In this document: positions 25,530 through 34,816 of the stretch, piece after piece
How positions within the stretch are numbered: the first letter of the stretch is position 1
How the letters are laid out: each line of letters begins with the position of its first letter
From: G965237725 sp965237725
GTDB taxonomy: Bacteria > Pseudomonadota > Gammaproteobacteria > Arenicellales > Poriferihabitantaceae
Reading direction: 5' to 3'
Assembly (NCBI GenBank): GCA_965237725.1
Contig: OZ250151.1
Span: forward strand, 186,001 to 250,000
DNA length: 64,000 nt
Notes under the pieces: model-generated
Database searches by the model: none
The model's input: the letters and a program-made list of their open reading frames with translations, nothing else
What the model was told of the DNA's origin: nothing
Translations under genes and position numbers: made by a program

Positions 25530-25552
25530 AAAAGGGGCTAAAAGCCCCTTTT
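25530..25552. terminator. Bidirectional terminator between the barrel gene and fhs
   Basis: A perfect 10-bp stem AAAAGGGGCT, loop AAA, AGCCCCTTTT. It is flanked by A-runs on one side and T-runs on the other, so it can terminate both the plus-strand barrel gene and the minus-strand fhs transcript. Confidence 0.85.
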
Positions 25553-25573
25553 CTTGATTTAAGTTTTTAAATG

Positions 25574-27241
25574 CTAAAAAAGTCCTTCAACAACACCGTC
25601 TTCATTAATACAAATGCGATTAGCCGCGGGAACACGGGGCAGTCCCGGCATGGTCATGATGTCTCCGCAAACGACGACTACAAATCCTGCTCCTGCGGAT
25701 AGTCTGACCTCGCGCACTTCAAGGGTATGCCCAGTAGGTGCGCCCTTTCGGTTCGGATCAGTAGAAAAACTGTACTGGGTCTTGGCGATACAGATAGGCA
25801 GACTTCCAAAACCCCCTTCCTGAAGATCTTTGATCGCGTTAATGGTTTTCTGATCTCCACTAATACCATCTGCACGATAAATTTTAGTCGCAACGGCTTC
25901 AATTTTCTCCCACAACGGCATGTCATCAGGATAGGTTGTGGTGAATTTGGCAACACCGCTGTCCGCCATATCCGTAACTGTTTGTGCAAGTTCAGTAGTT
26001 CCATTTCCACCTTCAGCCCAGTGATTGGCATCAATGGCTTTTACACCATAGCTATCTGCCGCTTCTCTTACGGCAGCGAGTTCTGCGGATGTGTCTGCAC
26101 TGAACTGGTTGATGGCCACAACAACAGGCAGGCCAAATGATTGAATGTTTTCAATGTGGCGTGCCATGTTGACACAACCATCTTTAACCGCCTGAACGTT
26201 TTCTTTGCCAAGGTCGTCTTTACCAACCCCACCATGCATTTTCAACGCGCGTACAGTGGCAACCAGCACCACTGCATCGGGCTCCAGCCCTGCCTGACGG
26301 CATTTAATATCGAAGAATTTCTCTGCGCCCAAATCAGCGCCAAATCCGGCTTCGGTTACCACATAGTCCGCCATCTTCATGGCAGCCTTGGTGGCTATTA
26401 CTGAATTACAACCATGGGCGATATTGGCGAATGGGCCGCCATGGACAAATGCCGGATTGTGCTCCAACGTTTGTACCAGATTTGGTTCAATGGCGTCTTT
26501 TAACAACACCGTCATTGGCCCCGGACCCATAACCGCAGAAGCCAGTACAGGCTCTCGGTCGCGAGTATAGGCAATGACTATTTTGCTCAGGCGTTCCTGT
26601 AAATCTTCCAGGCTTTTGGACAGGCAGAATATCGCCATGACTTCAGATGCTACGGTAATATCAAATCCGTCTTCCCGCGGATAGCCGTTGGCCACCCCAC
26701 CCAGAGAATTGGTAATTTGACGCAATGCACGATCGTTCATGTCGACCACACGTCTCCAGCCAATACGTCGAGTATCAATACCCGCTTCATTGCCCCAATA
26801 AATATGATTATCAATTAATGCCGACAACAAACTATGTGCAGAGGTGATCGCATGGAAGTCACCGGTAAAGTGCAAATTGATATCTTCCATCGGAATGACC
26901 TGGGCATAACCGCCACCCGCAGCACCGCCTTTCATGCCAAAGCACGGACCAAGGGACGGTTCGCGCAAACACACCATGGTTTTTTTGCCGATTTTATTCA
27001 TACCATCGGTCAAGCCAACGGATGTTGTGGTCTTGCCTTCTCCCGCTGGGGTGGGTGTAATGGCAGTCACCAGAATTAATTTGGCATCGGGTTTGTCCTT
27101 CAACGATTCGATATAATCGAGGCTGACTTTTGCTTTGGTATGACCAAATGGCACCAAGGCGTCATTAGGTATACCCAGATTGTCTGCAATTTCGGAGATT
27201 GGTTTTATCGGCGCGGCACGCGCAATTTCTATATCACTCAT
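25574..27241 (-). CDS. fhs: Formate-tetrahydrofolate ligase
   Basis: ATP-dependent interconversion of formate and 10-formyl-THF, linking formate to the folate C1 pool. The 555 residues match the family length (about 557). The P-loop is TPTPAGEGKTTTSVGL (about 62-77). REPSLGPCFGMKGGAAGGGYAQV and HFTGDFHAITSAHSLLSALIDNHI are highly conserved Fhs blocks. Fhs is uncommon in gammaproteobacteria and is typical of methylotrophs and marine DMSP/betaine users. It follows fdhA by about 190 bases on the same strand and is ended by the terminator at 25530. Confidence 0.97.
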   Translation of the reverse strand: MSDIEIARAAPIKPISEIADNLGIPNDALVPFGHTKAKVSLDYIESLKDKPDAKLILVTAITPTPAGEGKTTTSVGLTDGMNKIGKKTMVCLREPSLGPCFGMKGGAAGGGYAQVIPMEDINLHFTGDFHAITSAHSLLSALIDNHIYWGNEAGIDTRRIGWRRVVDMNDRALRQITNSLGGVANGYPREDGFDITVASEVMAIFCLSKSLEDLQERLSKIVIAYTRDREPVLASAVMGPGPMTVLLKDAIEPNLVQTLEHNPAFVHGGPFANIAHGCNSVIATKAAMKMADYVVTEAGFGADLGAEKFFDIKCRQAGLEPDAVVLVATVRALKMHGGVGKDDLGKENVQAVKDGCVNMARHIENIQSFGLPVVVAINQFSADTSAELAAVREAADSYGVKAIDANHWAEGGNGTTELAQTVTDMADSGVAKFTTTYPDDMPLWEKIEAVATKIYRADGISGDQKTINAIKDLQEGGFGSLPICIAKTQYSFSTDPNRKGAPTGHTLEVREVRLSAGAGFVVVVCGDIMTMPGLPRVPAANRICINEDGVVEGLF

Positions 27242-27429
27242 TGGTTTGGTTTAATGTTTGGTCTAAATTTCAAATGATTTGGTCTAACTATGGTTTCTAA
27301 AGATTCCAGAATTAGTTGCTAAAGTTCAAAAACTGTTAAGGAAGATACTCCGTTGTAATAACGCCATCTTGCCTGCTTACGACTATTACTGCGTCAGATT
27401 ATTCACCTGGACCATAAATGGTCTAATGT

Positions 27430-30192
27430 TCAAACCGCTGATTCAACTTTTGCCGCACAAAATTTAAATTCAGGAATTTTTCCAACGGGATCAAGCGCTG
27501 GATTGGTTAGTGTATTTGCCGCCGCTTCTGCATAACAAAATGGAATAAAAATCATATCATCCGGCAATGCGCTATCCGCCCGGGCAACAATTTCAATAAC
27601 CCCGCGTCGGGTAGATACCTTGATCTTTTCTCCTGGTTCAACTTTGAGGTTGCTCAAAGCCTGGGGGGAAATAGAGGCTACCGCTTCGGGTTCCAGCTGA
27701 TCAAGTACATTGCTGCGCCGTGTCATCGAGCCTGTATGCCAGTGTTCAAGCTGCCTGCCCGTGGTCAGAATCATTGGATAATTATCATCAGGCAATTCAT
27801 CTGGCGGTATCAAACTGGCGGGTACCAATTTCCCTCGCTTACTGGCAGTAGGATAGCCATTTTCAAATACGATGTCATTGCCGGGTTTATCAGGCGCATC
27901 ACAGGGATAGGTAACTGCGCTCTCATCCAGCAAACGCGCCCAGGAAATATTATTCATAGACGGCATCACAGTGCCCATTTCGGAGAAAATATCTCGTGGG
28001 TGGGTGTAAGTCCAATGGAGATCGAGTCGCTTGGCGATTTCGGTGGTAATCCACCAGTCCTGCCGCGCATCACCAGGCAAATCCAGGGCGGCTCGCCCCA
28101 TTTGTATCTGACGATTGGTATTGGTTACGGTGCCATCTTTTTCAGGCCACGCAGACGCCGGCAAAACCACATCAGCATAAAAAGCGGTTTCGGTCAAAAA
28201 CAAATCCTGAACAACCAGATGATCAAGTTTAGCCAGGGCATCCCGGGCGTGTTGAACATCAGGATCGGACATGGCGGGATTTTCACCCATAACGTACATG
28301 CCTGAAATCTTATCATCGTGGATGGCATCCATAATCTCTACCACCGTGAGACCTTTCTTCGGATCGATCTTGGTGCCCCAGGCATCCTCGAATTGACTGC
28401 GCAGATTCTCTGCCTCAACCAATTGATAATCCGGCAACATCATTGGAATTAAACCCGCATCCGATGCACCTTGAACATTATTTTGGCCTCGCAATGGATG
28501 CAAACCTGTACCTGGCCGACCGATCTGGCCAGTTATTAATGATAATGCAATCAGGCAACGGGAATTGTCCGTCCCATGTACATGTTGGGAAATACCCATT
28601 CCCCAGAAAATTATTGAAGCTTTGGACGTTGCAAAAGTTCGAGCGACGGTACGCAAGGTTTCTGCATCGATACCACATATCGACTGCATTTTTTCAGGTG
28701 AGAAATCTTTTATATGTTTCTTTAAATTCTCAAATCCTTCGGTATGTTTTTCCACATAAGCTTTATCGTAAAGATTTTCATCGATAATGGTGTGCAATAT
28801 GCTGTTGAGCATAGCAACGTCTGTGCCGGGCTTGAACTGCAGCATATGTTTGGCGTGTCGCTTTAAAGCGGTGCCCCTGGGATCCATTACAATCAGTGTG
28901 CCCTTTTTCGCGGCCTGCTTAAAAAATGTTGCTGCTACTGGATGATTACCCACAGGATTCGCACCTATCACCACAACACAGTCTGCATCTTCCACTGCAT
29001 TAAACGGCGCTGATACCGCGCCCGACCCAACACCTTCGAGCAATGCAGCCACTGATGATGCATGACATAGACGAGTACAGTGATCCACATTGTTCGTTCC
29101 GAAACCGGTGCGAACCAGTTTCTGAAAAATATAGGCCTCTTCGTTTGTACATTTTGCGGAACCGAATCCCGCTAATGCATTGCCGCCGCGCGCATCCCGA
29201 ATCTGTTTAAGACCATTGCTCGCAAAATCCAGGGCTTCTTCCCAACTGGCTTCACGAAAATAACTGAGCGAATTAGATGGATCAAGGTCCATATCGCCCT
29301 TCTTATTGGTTTTATCAATACGAATTAGTGGCTTGGTTAACCGATGAGGATGTTTTACATAATCAAATCCAAACCGACCCTTAACACACAGACGATTTCG
29401 ATTTGCCGGGCCTTCACGCCCCTGAACCGCTTTAATATCATTATCTTTTATCTGATAGGTAATCTGACAGCCAACACCACAATAGGGGCATACACTATGT
29501 TGCTCGGTCAGCTCATCAGCCTTGTGGACACCTTTCTCATCCACCAATGTTGCTTCCATTAGCGCGCCGGTCGGACAGGCCTGAACACACTCTCCACAGG
29601 CCACACAGGTACTTTGCCCCATGGGATCATCCTGATCGAAAACTATTTTCGCTTCATGGCCTCTGAACGCCATGCCGATTACATCATTGACCTGGACTTC
29701 ACGGCATGCCCGAACGCATAAATTACACTGTATGCAGGCATCCAGGGCAACATGCATTGCCGGATGGCTGGTATCAGCAACCGGGGTTTCTCGTTTAGGA
29801 AATCGGCTGTCATTAACGGCAAGTTTGTCTGCCCACTGCCATAGTTGGGAATCCTTCTGGTGGGCAACTTCCCTTGCGGGCTGGTCAGCGACCAATAGCT
29901 CCATTACTAGTTTTTGCGCGGTTGTCGCTTTAACGGTATACGAGGTAACCACCATGCCGACCGTTGGTTTTCGCAAACAGGACGCCGCCAGAACTCGCTC
30001 GCCTTCGATTTCCACCATGCAGGCGCGGCAATTGCCGTCGGGCCGATAATCCACTTTAGGGGAATAACACAAGTGAGGAATTTCTACGCCCTGTCGATTT
30101 GCAACCTGCCAGATTGTTTCATCATCAGCTGCGGACACAGACTTTCCGTTAAGGGTAAATTTAATTCCACCCGTTTCTTTTTTACCCGACAT
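27430..30192 (-). CDS. fdhA: NAD-dependent formate dehydrogenase, molybdopterin catalytic (alpha) subunit
   Basis: A 920-residue subunit oxidising formate to CO2. Order of domains: [2Fe-2S] plant-type domain with NuoG-like Cys motifs (CYSPKVDYRPDGNCRAC), two [4Fe-4S] segments (CIQCNLCVRAC and CVACGECVQACPTG), another cluster motif (CPYCGVGC), then the bis-MGD domain. The metal-ligating residue is Cys376 in DHCTRLCHASSV, so it is a Cys and not a Sec enzyme. The C-terminal cofactor domain has TTGRQLEHWHTGSMTRRS. The ATG overlaps the fdhB stop by one base (TAATG). The arrangement matches Methylorubrum FDH1 (tungsten) and FdsA (molybdenum); which metal is used is not visible. Confidence 0.95.
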   Translation of the reverse strand: MSGKKETGGIKFTLNGKSVSAADDETIWQVANRQGVEIPHLCYSPKVDYRPDGNCRACMVEIEGERVLAASCLRKPTVGMVVTSYTVKATTAQKLVMELLVADQPAREVAHQKDSQLWQWADKLAVNDSRFPKRETPVADTSHPAMHVALDACIQCNLCVRACREVQVNDVIGMAFRGHEAKIVFDQDDPMGQSTCVACGECVQACPTGALMEATLVDEKGVHKADELTEQHSVCPYCGVGCQITYQIKDNDIKAVQGREGPANRNRLCVKGRFGFDYVKHPHRLTKPLIRIDKTNKKGDMDLDPSNSLSYFREASWEEALDFASNGLKQIRDARGGNALAGFGSAKCTNEEAYIFQKLVRTGFGTNNVDHCTRLCHASSVAALLEGVGSGAVSAPFNAVEDADCVVVIGANPVGNHPVAATFFKQAAKKGTLIVMDPRGTALKRHAKHMLQFKPGTDVAMLNSILHTIIDENLYDKAYVEKHTEGFENLKKHIKDFSPEKMQSICGIDAETLRTVARTFATSKASIIFWGMGISQHVHGTDNSRCLIALSLITGQIGRPGTGLHPLRGQNNVQGASDAGLIPMMLPDYQLVEAENLRSQFEDAWGTKIDPKKGLTVVEIMDAIHDDKISGMYVMGENPAMSDPDVQHARDALAKLDHLVVQDLFLTETAFYADVVLPASAWPEKDGTVTNTNRQIQMGRAALDLPGDARQDWWITTEIAKRLDLHWTYTHPRDIFSEMGTVMPSMNNISWARLLDESAVTYPCDAPDKPGNDIVFENGYPTASKRGKLVPASLIPPDELPDDNYPMILTTGRQLEHWHTGSMTRRSNVLDQLEPEAVASISPQALSNLKVEPGEKIKVSTRRGVIEIVARADSALPDDMIFIPFCYAEAAANTLTNPALDPVGKIPEFKFCAAKVESAV

Positions 30193-31892
30193 TATAGATC
30201 CTCCGGAAAATGTTTGAGCACACAGTTAATTGGATTCCCCGCAGCTTGGCCCAAGCCACAAATAGAAGCATCGGTCATCACCGTGCTTAAATCCTGCAAC
30301 AATTCCGTATCCCATTTTGGTTGAAGCATCACTTTAACTGCTTTTTCTGTTCCGACCCGACATGGCGTACATTGCCCGCAGCTTTCATCCTGAAAAAACC
30401 GCATCAAATTTAAAGCTACATCTTTCATATTGTCCGCATCGCTAAACACCACAACCGCTGCGGACCCAATAAAACTACCATATTCCTGGAGGGTACCAAA
30501 ATCCAGCGGAACTTCGCCAATGGATGCGGGTAATATACCGCCGGATGCTCCGCCTGGTAAATAGGCTTTGAAGGTATGCCCCTCAACCATGCCATCACAA
30601 TAATCATTGATCAGTTCATTAATTGTAACTCCAGCGGGGGCGAGCTTGACCCCAGGATTTTTGACTCGCCCGGACACAGAATAACTGCGCCAGCCTTTGC
30701 GGCCATTGGTTCCTGCATCGGCATACCATTCGGGACCCTTCTCAACGATATCTCTGACCCAAAACAAGGTCTCTACATTATTCTCCAGGGTGGGTCTGCC
30801 AAACAATCCAACTTCGGCAACATAGGGTGGACGATTTCGTGGCAGTCCCCGTTTGCCTTCAATGGATTCAATCATGGCGGACTCTTCACCACAAATATAC
30901 GCTCCTGCACCCCGCCTGATTTCAATTTCAACGTGGTCTGCAAGACCTGCAGATTGTACTTTTTCGATTTCGCTCTTTAGTACTTCGATGATACCTGGGT
31001 ATTCATCTCGAATATAAACATAGCTAATTTCTGTTCCTACCGCCCAGGCACCGATCAACATACCTTCAATAAATCGGTGGGGGTCAGTTTCCAGGTAATA
31101 TCGATCCTTGAACGTACCCGGCTCGCCTTCGTCTCCGTTAACGGCCATATACCGCGGTCCGTCAAATCCGCGTACGATATTCCACTTGCGGCCGGTTGGG
31201 AATCCAGCGCCACCGAGACCTTTGAGCTCGGATTTATCCAACTTGTCTATAATATCTTCTGGGGTTACATCACCGTTGAGGCAGGATTTTAAAAGCGCAT
31301 AACCACCATCCTTGATATACCCCGCATAGTCGATGTATTTAATTTTTTCTGGATGGGTGTGACCTTTTGCCGCTGCTTCCAGTATTTGTTGGGTGGTTGC
31401 AGAGCCAATGTGGTTATGACCGACCTCAGCAACCGGCGCCATTTCACATCGCCCCATGCAGGGTGCCCGAAGTACTCGAATATCTTTAGATGCGTCTTTT
31501 TGCAGCTCACCCAGCAGAGTCTCAGCACCAGCAAGTTGACAGGCAATACTGTCACAAACACGGATGGTAGTACCAGCGGGTTGGGTTTCACCTTCCTTGA
31601 CCACATCGAAGTGGGCATAAAATGTAGCAACCTCATAAACTTCGGTTTGTGCTAATTTCATCTCTCCGGCAAGGGCCGCAATATGTTCGCTGGAAATGCA
31701 ACTATATTTGTCCTGCAACAGGTGCAAATATTCGATTAACAGGTCCCGCCGTAGCGGCCCGTCACCCAGTAATTCCAAAACACTTTCCCGTGCTGTTGGA
31801 ACGACCTGACGTCCTTTTGGGGTGGCGCTGGTTCGCTTCTTGCCTTTACCCGGATGACCTCTTTTCATCGCTTCTGTCTTAACCGCGCTCAT
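30192..31892 (-). CDS. fdhB: NAD-dependent formate dehydrogenase beta subunit, NuoE-NuoF fusion
   Basis: Diaphorase subunit of the soluble formate dehydrogenase, passing electrons to NAD+. Residues 1-30 are basic and linker-like. About 45-190 is a NuoE-like thioredoxin-fold [2Fe-2S] domain (CDSIACQLAGAE, then APCMGRCEMAPV). About 200-566 is NuoF-like: KGLGGAGFPTGRKW (NADH/FMN), GAYICGEESAMIESIEGKRG, and the [4Fe-4S] motif SCGQCTPCRVGT with the final Cys in SICGLGQ. Fusion of the gamma and beta subunits is as in FDH1 of Methylorubrum; FdsGB enzymes keep them separate. It lies upstream of, and is translationally coupled to, fdhA. Confidence 0.95.
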   Translation of the reverse strand: MSAVKTEAMKRGHPGKGKKRTSATPKGRQVVPTARESVLELLGDGPLRRDLLIEYLHLLQDKYSCISSEHIAALAGEMKLAQTEVYEVATFYAHFDVVKEGETQPAGTTIRVCDSIACQLAGAETLLGELQKDASKDIRVLRAPCMGRCEMAPVAEVGHNHIGSATTQQILEAAAKGHTHPEKIKYIDYAGYIKDGGYALLKSCLNGDVTPEDIIDKLDKSELKGLGGAGFPTGRKWNIVRGFDGPRYMAVNGDEGEPGTFKDRYYLETDPHRFIEGMLIGAWAVGTEISYVYIRDEYPGIIEVLKSEIEKVQSAGLADHVEIEIRRGAGAYICGEESAMIESIEGKRGLPRNRPPYVAEVGLFGRPTLENNVETLFWVRDIVEKGPEWYADAGTNGRKGWRSYSVSGRVKNPGVKLAPAGVTINELINDYCDGMVEGHTFKAYLPGGASGGILPASIGEVPLDFGTLQEYGSFIGSAAVVVFSDADNMKDVALNLMRFFQDESCGQCTPCRVGTEKAVKVMLQPKWDTELLQDLSTVMTDASICGLGQAAGNPINCVLKHFPEDL

Positions 31893-32047
31893 TCTCTGTG
31901 TTCTCTCCGGGATTTCAAAAATCAGGTATAGTTTTGGTTTAACAACAACTTATGCAGTTTTTCGGCGCGGATTATAAGTCAATTTTTATCAATAGCAATT
32001 TAGAACATCAATTAATTTGATGTCGATACAACTATATTGACACAAAA

Positions 32048-32920
32048 TCAGGAAATCATGGATTTTAAAGTGCTACCCAGCGTGGCCGGCGAATCAGCAA
32101 CGGCGACGCCGGCACTTTTTAATGCCTCAATTTTATCGTCAGCACCACCTTTGCCCCCAGCAATTATCGCCCCGGCATGTCCCATGCGCCGACCTGGTGG
32201 TGCAGTTACACCGGCAATAAATCCACATATAGACTTTTTGATTTTGTGTTGTTTTATGAACTCCGCCGCTTCTTCTTCAGCGGTACCTCCAATTTCTCCA
32301 ATCATTATAATTGATTGGGTTTCATCATCGTTCAGAAACATATCGAGGCAATCGATAAAATTAGTACCGTTAACCGGATCACCGCCGATACCGATACAGG
32401 AACTTTGCCCCAGCCCTTCCGCTGTGGTTTGCGCAACCGCTTCATAGGTCAAGGTGCCGGATCGGGAGATGATGCCCACGCTACCTTTCTTGTGTATGTG
32501 TCCCGGCATAATGCCGATCTTGCACTCTTCAGGAGTTATGACCCCAGGACAATTTGGGCCCACCAGTCGACAGGCTGAGTTTTCCAGAGCGCGTTTGACC
32601 CGGATCATATCCAGTACAGGCACACCTTCGGTAATACATACAATCAATGGAATTTTGGCGTCAATGGCCTCCAGAATGGCGTCACCGGCAAATGGCGGCG
32701 GCACATAGATTACACTGGCATTGGCCCCGGTTGATGAAACAGCTTCGTCAACGGTATTGAACACCGGCAGATCGAGATGACTCATGCCGCCTTTACCCGG
32801 AGTTACTCCGCCCACCATTTTGGTACCGTAGGCAATGGCCTGTTCACTATGAAAAGTCGCCTGGGAACCAGTAAACCCCTGGCAAATTACTTTGGTATTT
32901 TTATTAACTAAAACTGACAT
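32048..32920 (-). CDS. sucD: Succinate-CoA ligase alpha subunit
   Basis: A 290-residue CoA-binding/phosphohistidine subunit of succinyl-CoA synthetase. Motifs: CQGFTGSQATFHSEQAIAYG, VGGVTPGKGG, GPNCPGVITPEECKIGIMPGHIH (SucD type), SRSGTLTYEAV, GIGGDPVNGTNFIDCL, and GHAGAIIAGGKGGADDK with the phospho-His. It overlaps the sucC stop by one base (TAATG). The second copy of this fold (mtkB, 19075) differs at each of these positions in the malate-thiokinase direction. Confidence 0.94.
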   Translation of the reverse strand: MSVLVNKNTKVICQGFTGSQATFHSEQAIAYGTKMVGGVTPGKGGMSHLDLPVFNTVDEAVSSTGANASVIYVPPPFAGDAILEAIDAKIPLIVCITEGVPVLDMIRVKRALENSACRLVGPNCPGVITPEECKIGIMPGHIHKKGSVGIISRSGTLTYEAVAQTTAEGLGQSSCIGIGGDPVNGTNFIDCLDMFLNDDETQSIIMIGEIGGTAEEEAAEFIKQHKIKKSICGFIAGVTAPPGRRMGHAGAIIAGGKGGADDKIEALKSAGVAVADSPATLGSTLKSMIS

Positions 32921-34089
32921 TAACTCGTCCCTCCCACAGCTTTGACCACTTTCTCGGCAGCATCTCCCAAATTATCCGCTGAGACGATAGCTAATCCGGA
33001 ATCGGCTAATATCTGTTTACCCTTGTCTACATTGGTGCCTTCAAGTCGTACCACTAAAGGCACATCGAGTTTGACTTCTTTTGCCGCGGCGACGATGCCT
33101 TCAGCTATGACATCGCAACGCATGATGCCACCAAATATATTGACCAGAATGCCTTTGACATTGGGGTCTGACAAAATTATTTTAAATGCAACGGTCACCC
33201 GTTCCGCAGTGGCGCCACCACCGACATCGAGAAAATTTGCCGGGGAGCTGCCATACAATTGAATGATATCCATGGTAGCCATGGCAAGACCCGCTCCATT
33301 AACCATGCAACCAATGGAGCCGTCGAGTTTAATATAGTTAAGGTCGTGCTCACTGGCTTCGACCTCAGCTGGGTCCTCTTCGTCTATGTCGCGCAATGCT
33401 TCAACCTTTGCCTGTCGATATAGCGCATTGCTATCGAAATTCATTTTGGCGTCCAGGGCGATGAGGTCCCCTTGCCCGGTTACCACCAATGGATTAATTT
33501 CAACCATGCTGGCATCGAGTTCGGTAAATGCACGATACATTGCGCTCAGAAACTTAACCGCTGAACCCACCTGTTTGCCACTCAAGCCCAGGCCAAAAGC
33601 CAGCTTGCGGGCATGAAACGGCTGTAGTCCGGTAGCAGGATCAATCACCACGGTGTTAATTTTTTCCGGCGTATTGGCCGCAACTTCTTCAATATCCATA
33701 CCGCCTTCGGTGGATGCGATCACCGTAATTCGGCTTGAGCCGCGATCAACCAGCATGCCGAGATAAAGTTCTTTGGCAATATCACAGCCATCCTCTATAT
33801 AAAGGCGTTTCACTTCCTTGCCCTGGGGGCCGGTCTGATGGGTTATCAACTGCATTCCCAATATGTCATTGGCAGCGGATTCAAGTTTGTCCATTGAATC
33901 AACCACTTTTACACCACCGCCTTTACCTCGTCCGCCGGCATGGATCTGGGCTTTGACCACCCAAACTGGACCGCCCAGAGCTTTTGCAGCTTCAAGCGCT
34001 TCGGGCACAGTAAATGCAACCTGTCCACTGGGGACGGCAACGCCAAATTCCGACAACAGGGATTTGGCCTGATATTCGTGAATGTTCAT
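32920..34089 (-). CDS. sucC: Succinate-CoA ligase beta subunit
   Basis: A 389-residue ATP-grasp subunit of succinyl-CoA synthetase (TCA cycle, substrate-level phosphorylation). ATP-grasp glycine loop HAGGRGKGGGVKVV. Succinate/CoA side: FLDVGGGATAERV and VNIFGGIMRCDVIAEG, the classical SucC loop. It is not next to sucAB, the usual partners, but lies upstream of the fdh-fhs genes on the same strand with 155 bases between sucD and fdhB. Whether it also accepts malate is open, but the loop argues for succinate. Confidence 0.94.
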   Translation of the reverse strand: MNIHEYQAKSLLSEFGVAVPSGQVAFTVPEALEAAKALGGPVWVVKAQIHAGGRGKGGGVKVVDSMDKLESAANDILGMQLITHQTGPQGKEVKRLYIEDGCDIAKELYLGMLVDRGSSRITVIASTEGGMDIEEVAANTPEKINTVVIDPATGLQPFHARKLAFGLGLSGKQVGSAVKFLSAMYRAFTELDASMVEINPLVVTGQGDLIALDAKMNFDSNALYRQAKVEALRDIDEEDPAEVEASEHDLNYIKLDGSIGCMVNGAGLAMATMDIIQLYGSSPANFLDVGGGATAERVTVAFKIILSDPNVKGILVNIFGGIMRCDVIAEGIVAAAKEVKLDVPLVVRLEGTNVDKGKQILADSGLAIVSADNLGDAAEKVVKAVGGTS

Positions 34090-34416
34090 AAATTAAAATT
34101 TTCGGGTTTGATCTGGCAGATTATACAGTACCACACAGTGTTGCTACCTCCTGAAACTTTAACTCGACTTATGAGGAGATACAACAATTTTGATTACAAA
34201 TAAAGCGAGAATTAACGTAACCGCAAAAATCAGTAACGCTATAGATATCGTTCGTTTATCTATAAGTTTCACGATTTTTGTAATCTCAAATTAGTTTTCA
34301 ATGTTGTTAGATACGATGGCAAGTTACTTCCAGTTTTCAAGCTGCGAATTGAAATGCAAGTAAATAAAAATAAGTTGGATACAACATAAAATCCTTTGTA
34401 ATTCAGCAATACCGAT
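34090..34416. other. Intergenic stretch without a confident gene
   Basis: Between the sucC start and the methyltransferase remnant there is an A+T-rich stretch. On the minus strand about 34160-34270 a frame could encode one hydrophobic helix (I-S-I-A-L-L-I-F-A-V-T-L-I-L-A-L-F), but it has no ATG and no ribosome site. The sucC promoter probably lies in the first 60 bases. Confidence 0.4.
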
Positions 34417-34816
34417 TTAACCCAGATCTGTAGTTTTCTTGCCGATCACCAACACCGACTTCCTCCATTTATTCAAAATCAGTGGGTCTATGAATCGGGA
34501 AATGGGAACAGCAATTTTATCCCAAACGATTATTTGACCAAGACCTGGTGATGACGATTTGAAAAGCAGTCTGTTTGCCAATGAAAGAAAATATCCCATT
34601 GAATCAAGGTAAATTGCACTTTCAATAACGAATCCATTTTACCGCACAATATCACTCAATTGGTTTGCACTGTATCGCTGGTGATGACCGATTGCGTGAT
34701 CAAAAACATTGAATAGATGTTGATGCGCCAGGGCTACTTCTTTTTCATCATTCTCGATATGCTCCAAAACATCAAGATAGATCGTGGTATCAAAATAATC
34801 ATCAATTTTGTCATTA
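34417..34816 (-). pseudogene. Remnant of a class I SAM-dependent methyltransferase
   Basis: One minus-strand frame reads YFDTTIYLDVLEHIENDEKE, then HLFNVFDHAIGHHQRYSA, LSDIVR, a TAA stop (34641-34639), then NGFVIESAIYLDSMGYF, LANRLLF, and GQIIVWDKIAVPISRFIDPL. This is the C-terminal part of the methyltransferase family that often accompanies GT2 glycosyltransferases. The SAM-binding N-terminus is missing, the usual L-x-P-G-G-x-x-x-V-x-x-P-A segment between ALA and HQHLF is deleted in frame, and a nonsense codon splits the rest. It abuts the stop of the glycosyltransferase. Clearly non-functional. Confidence 0.85.

Noticed and set aside
34160..34280. Possible one-helix minus-strand peptide after sucC
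   Set aside because: The only starts would be GTG or ATT without a ribosome site; a hydrophobic stretch can arise from A+T-rich DNA.
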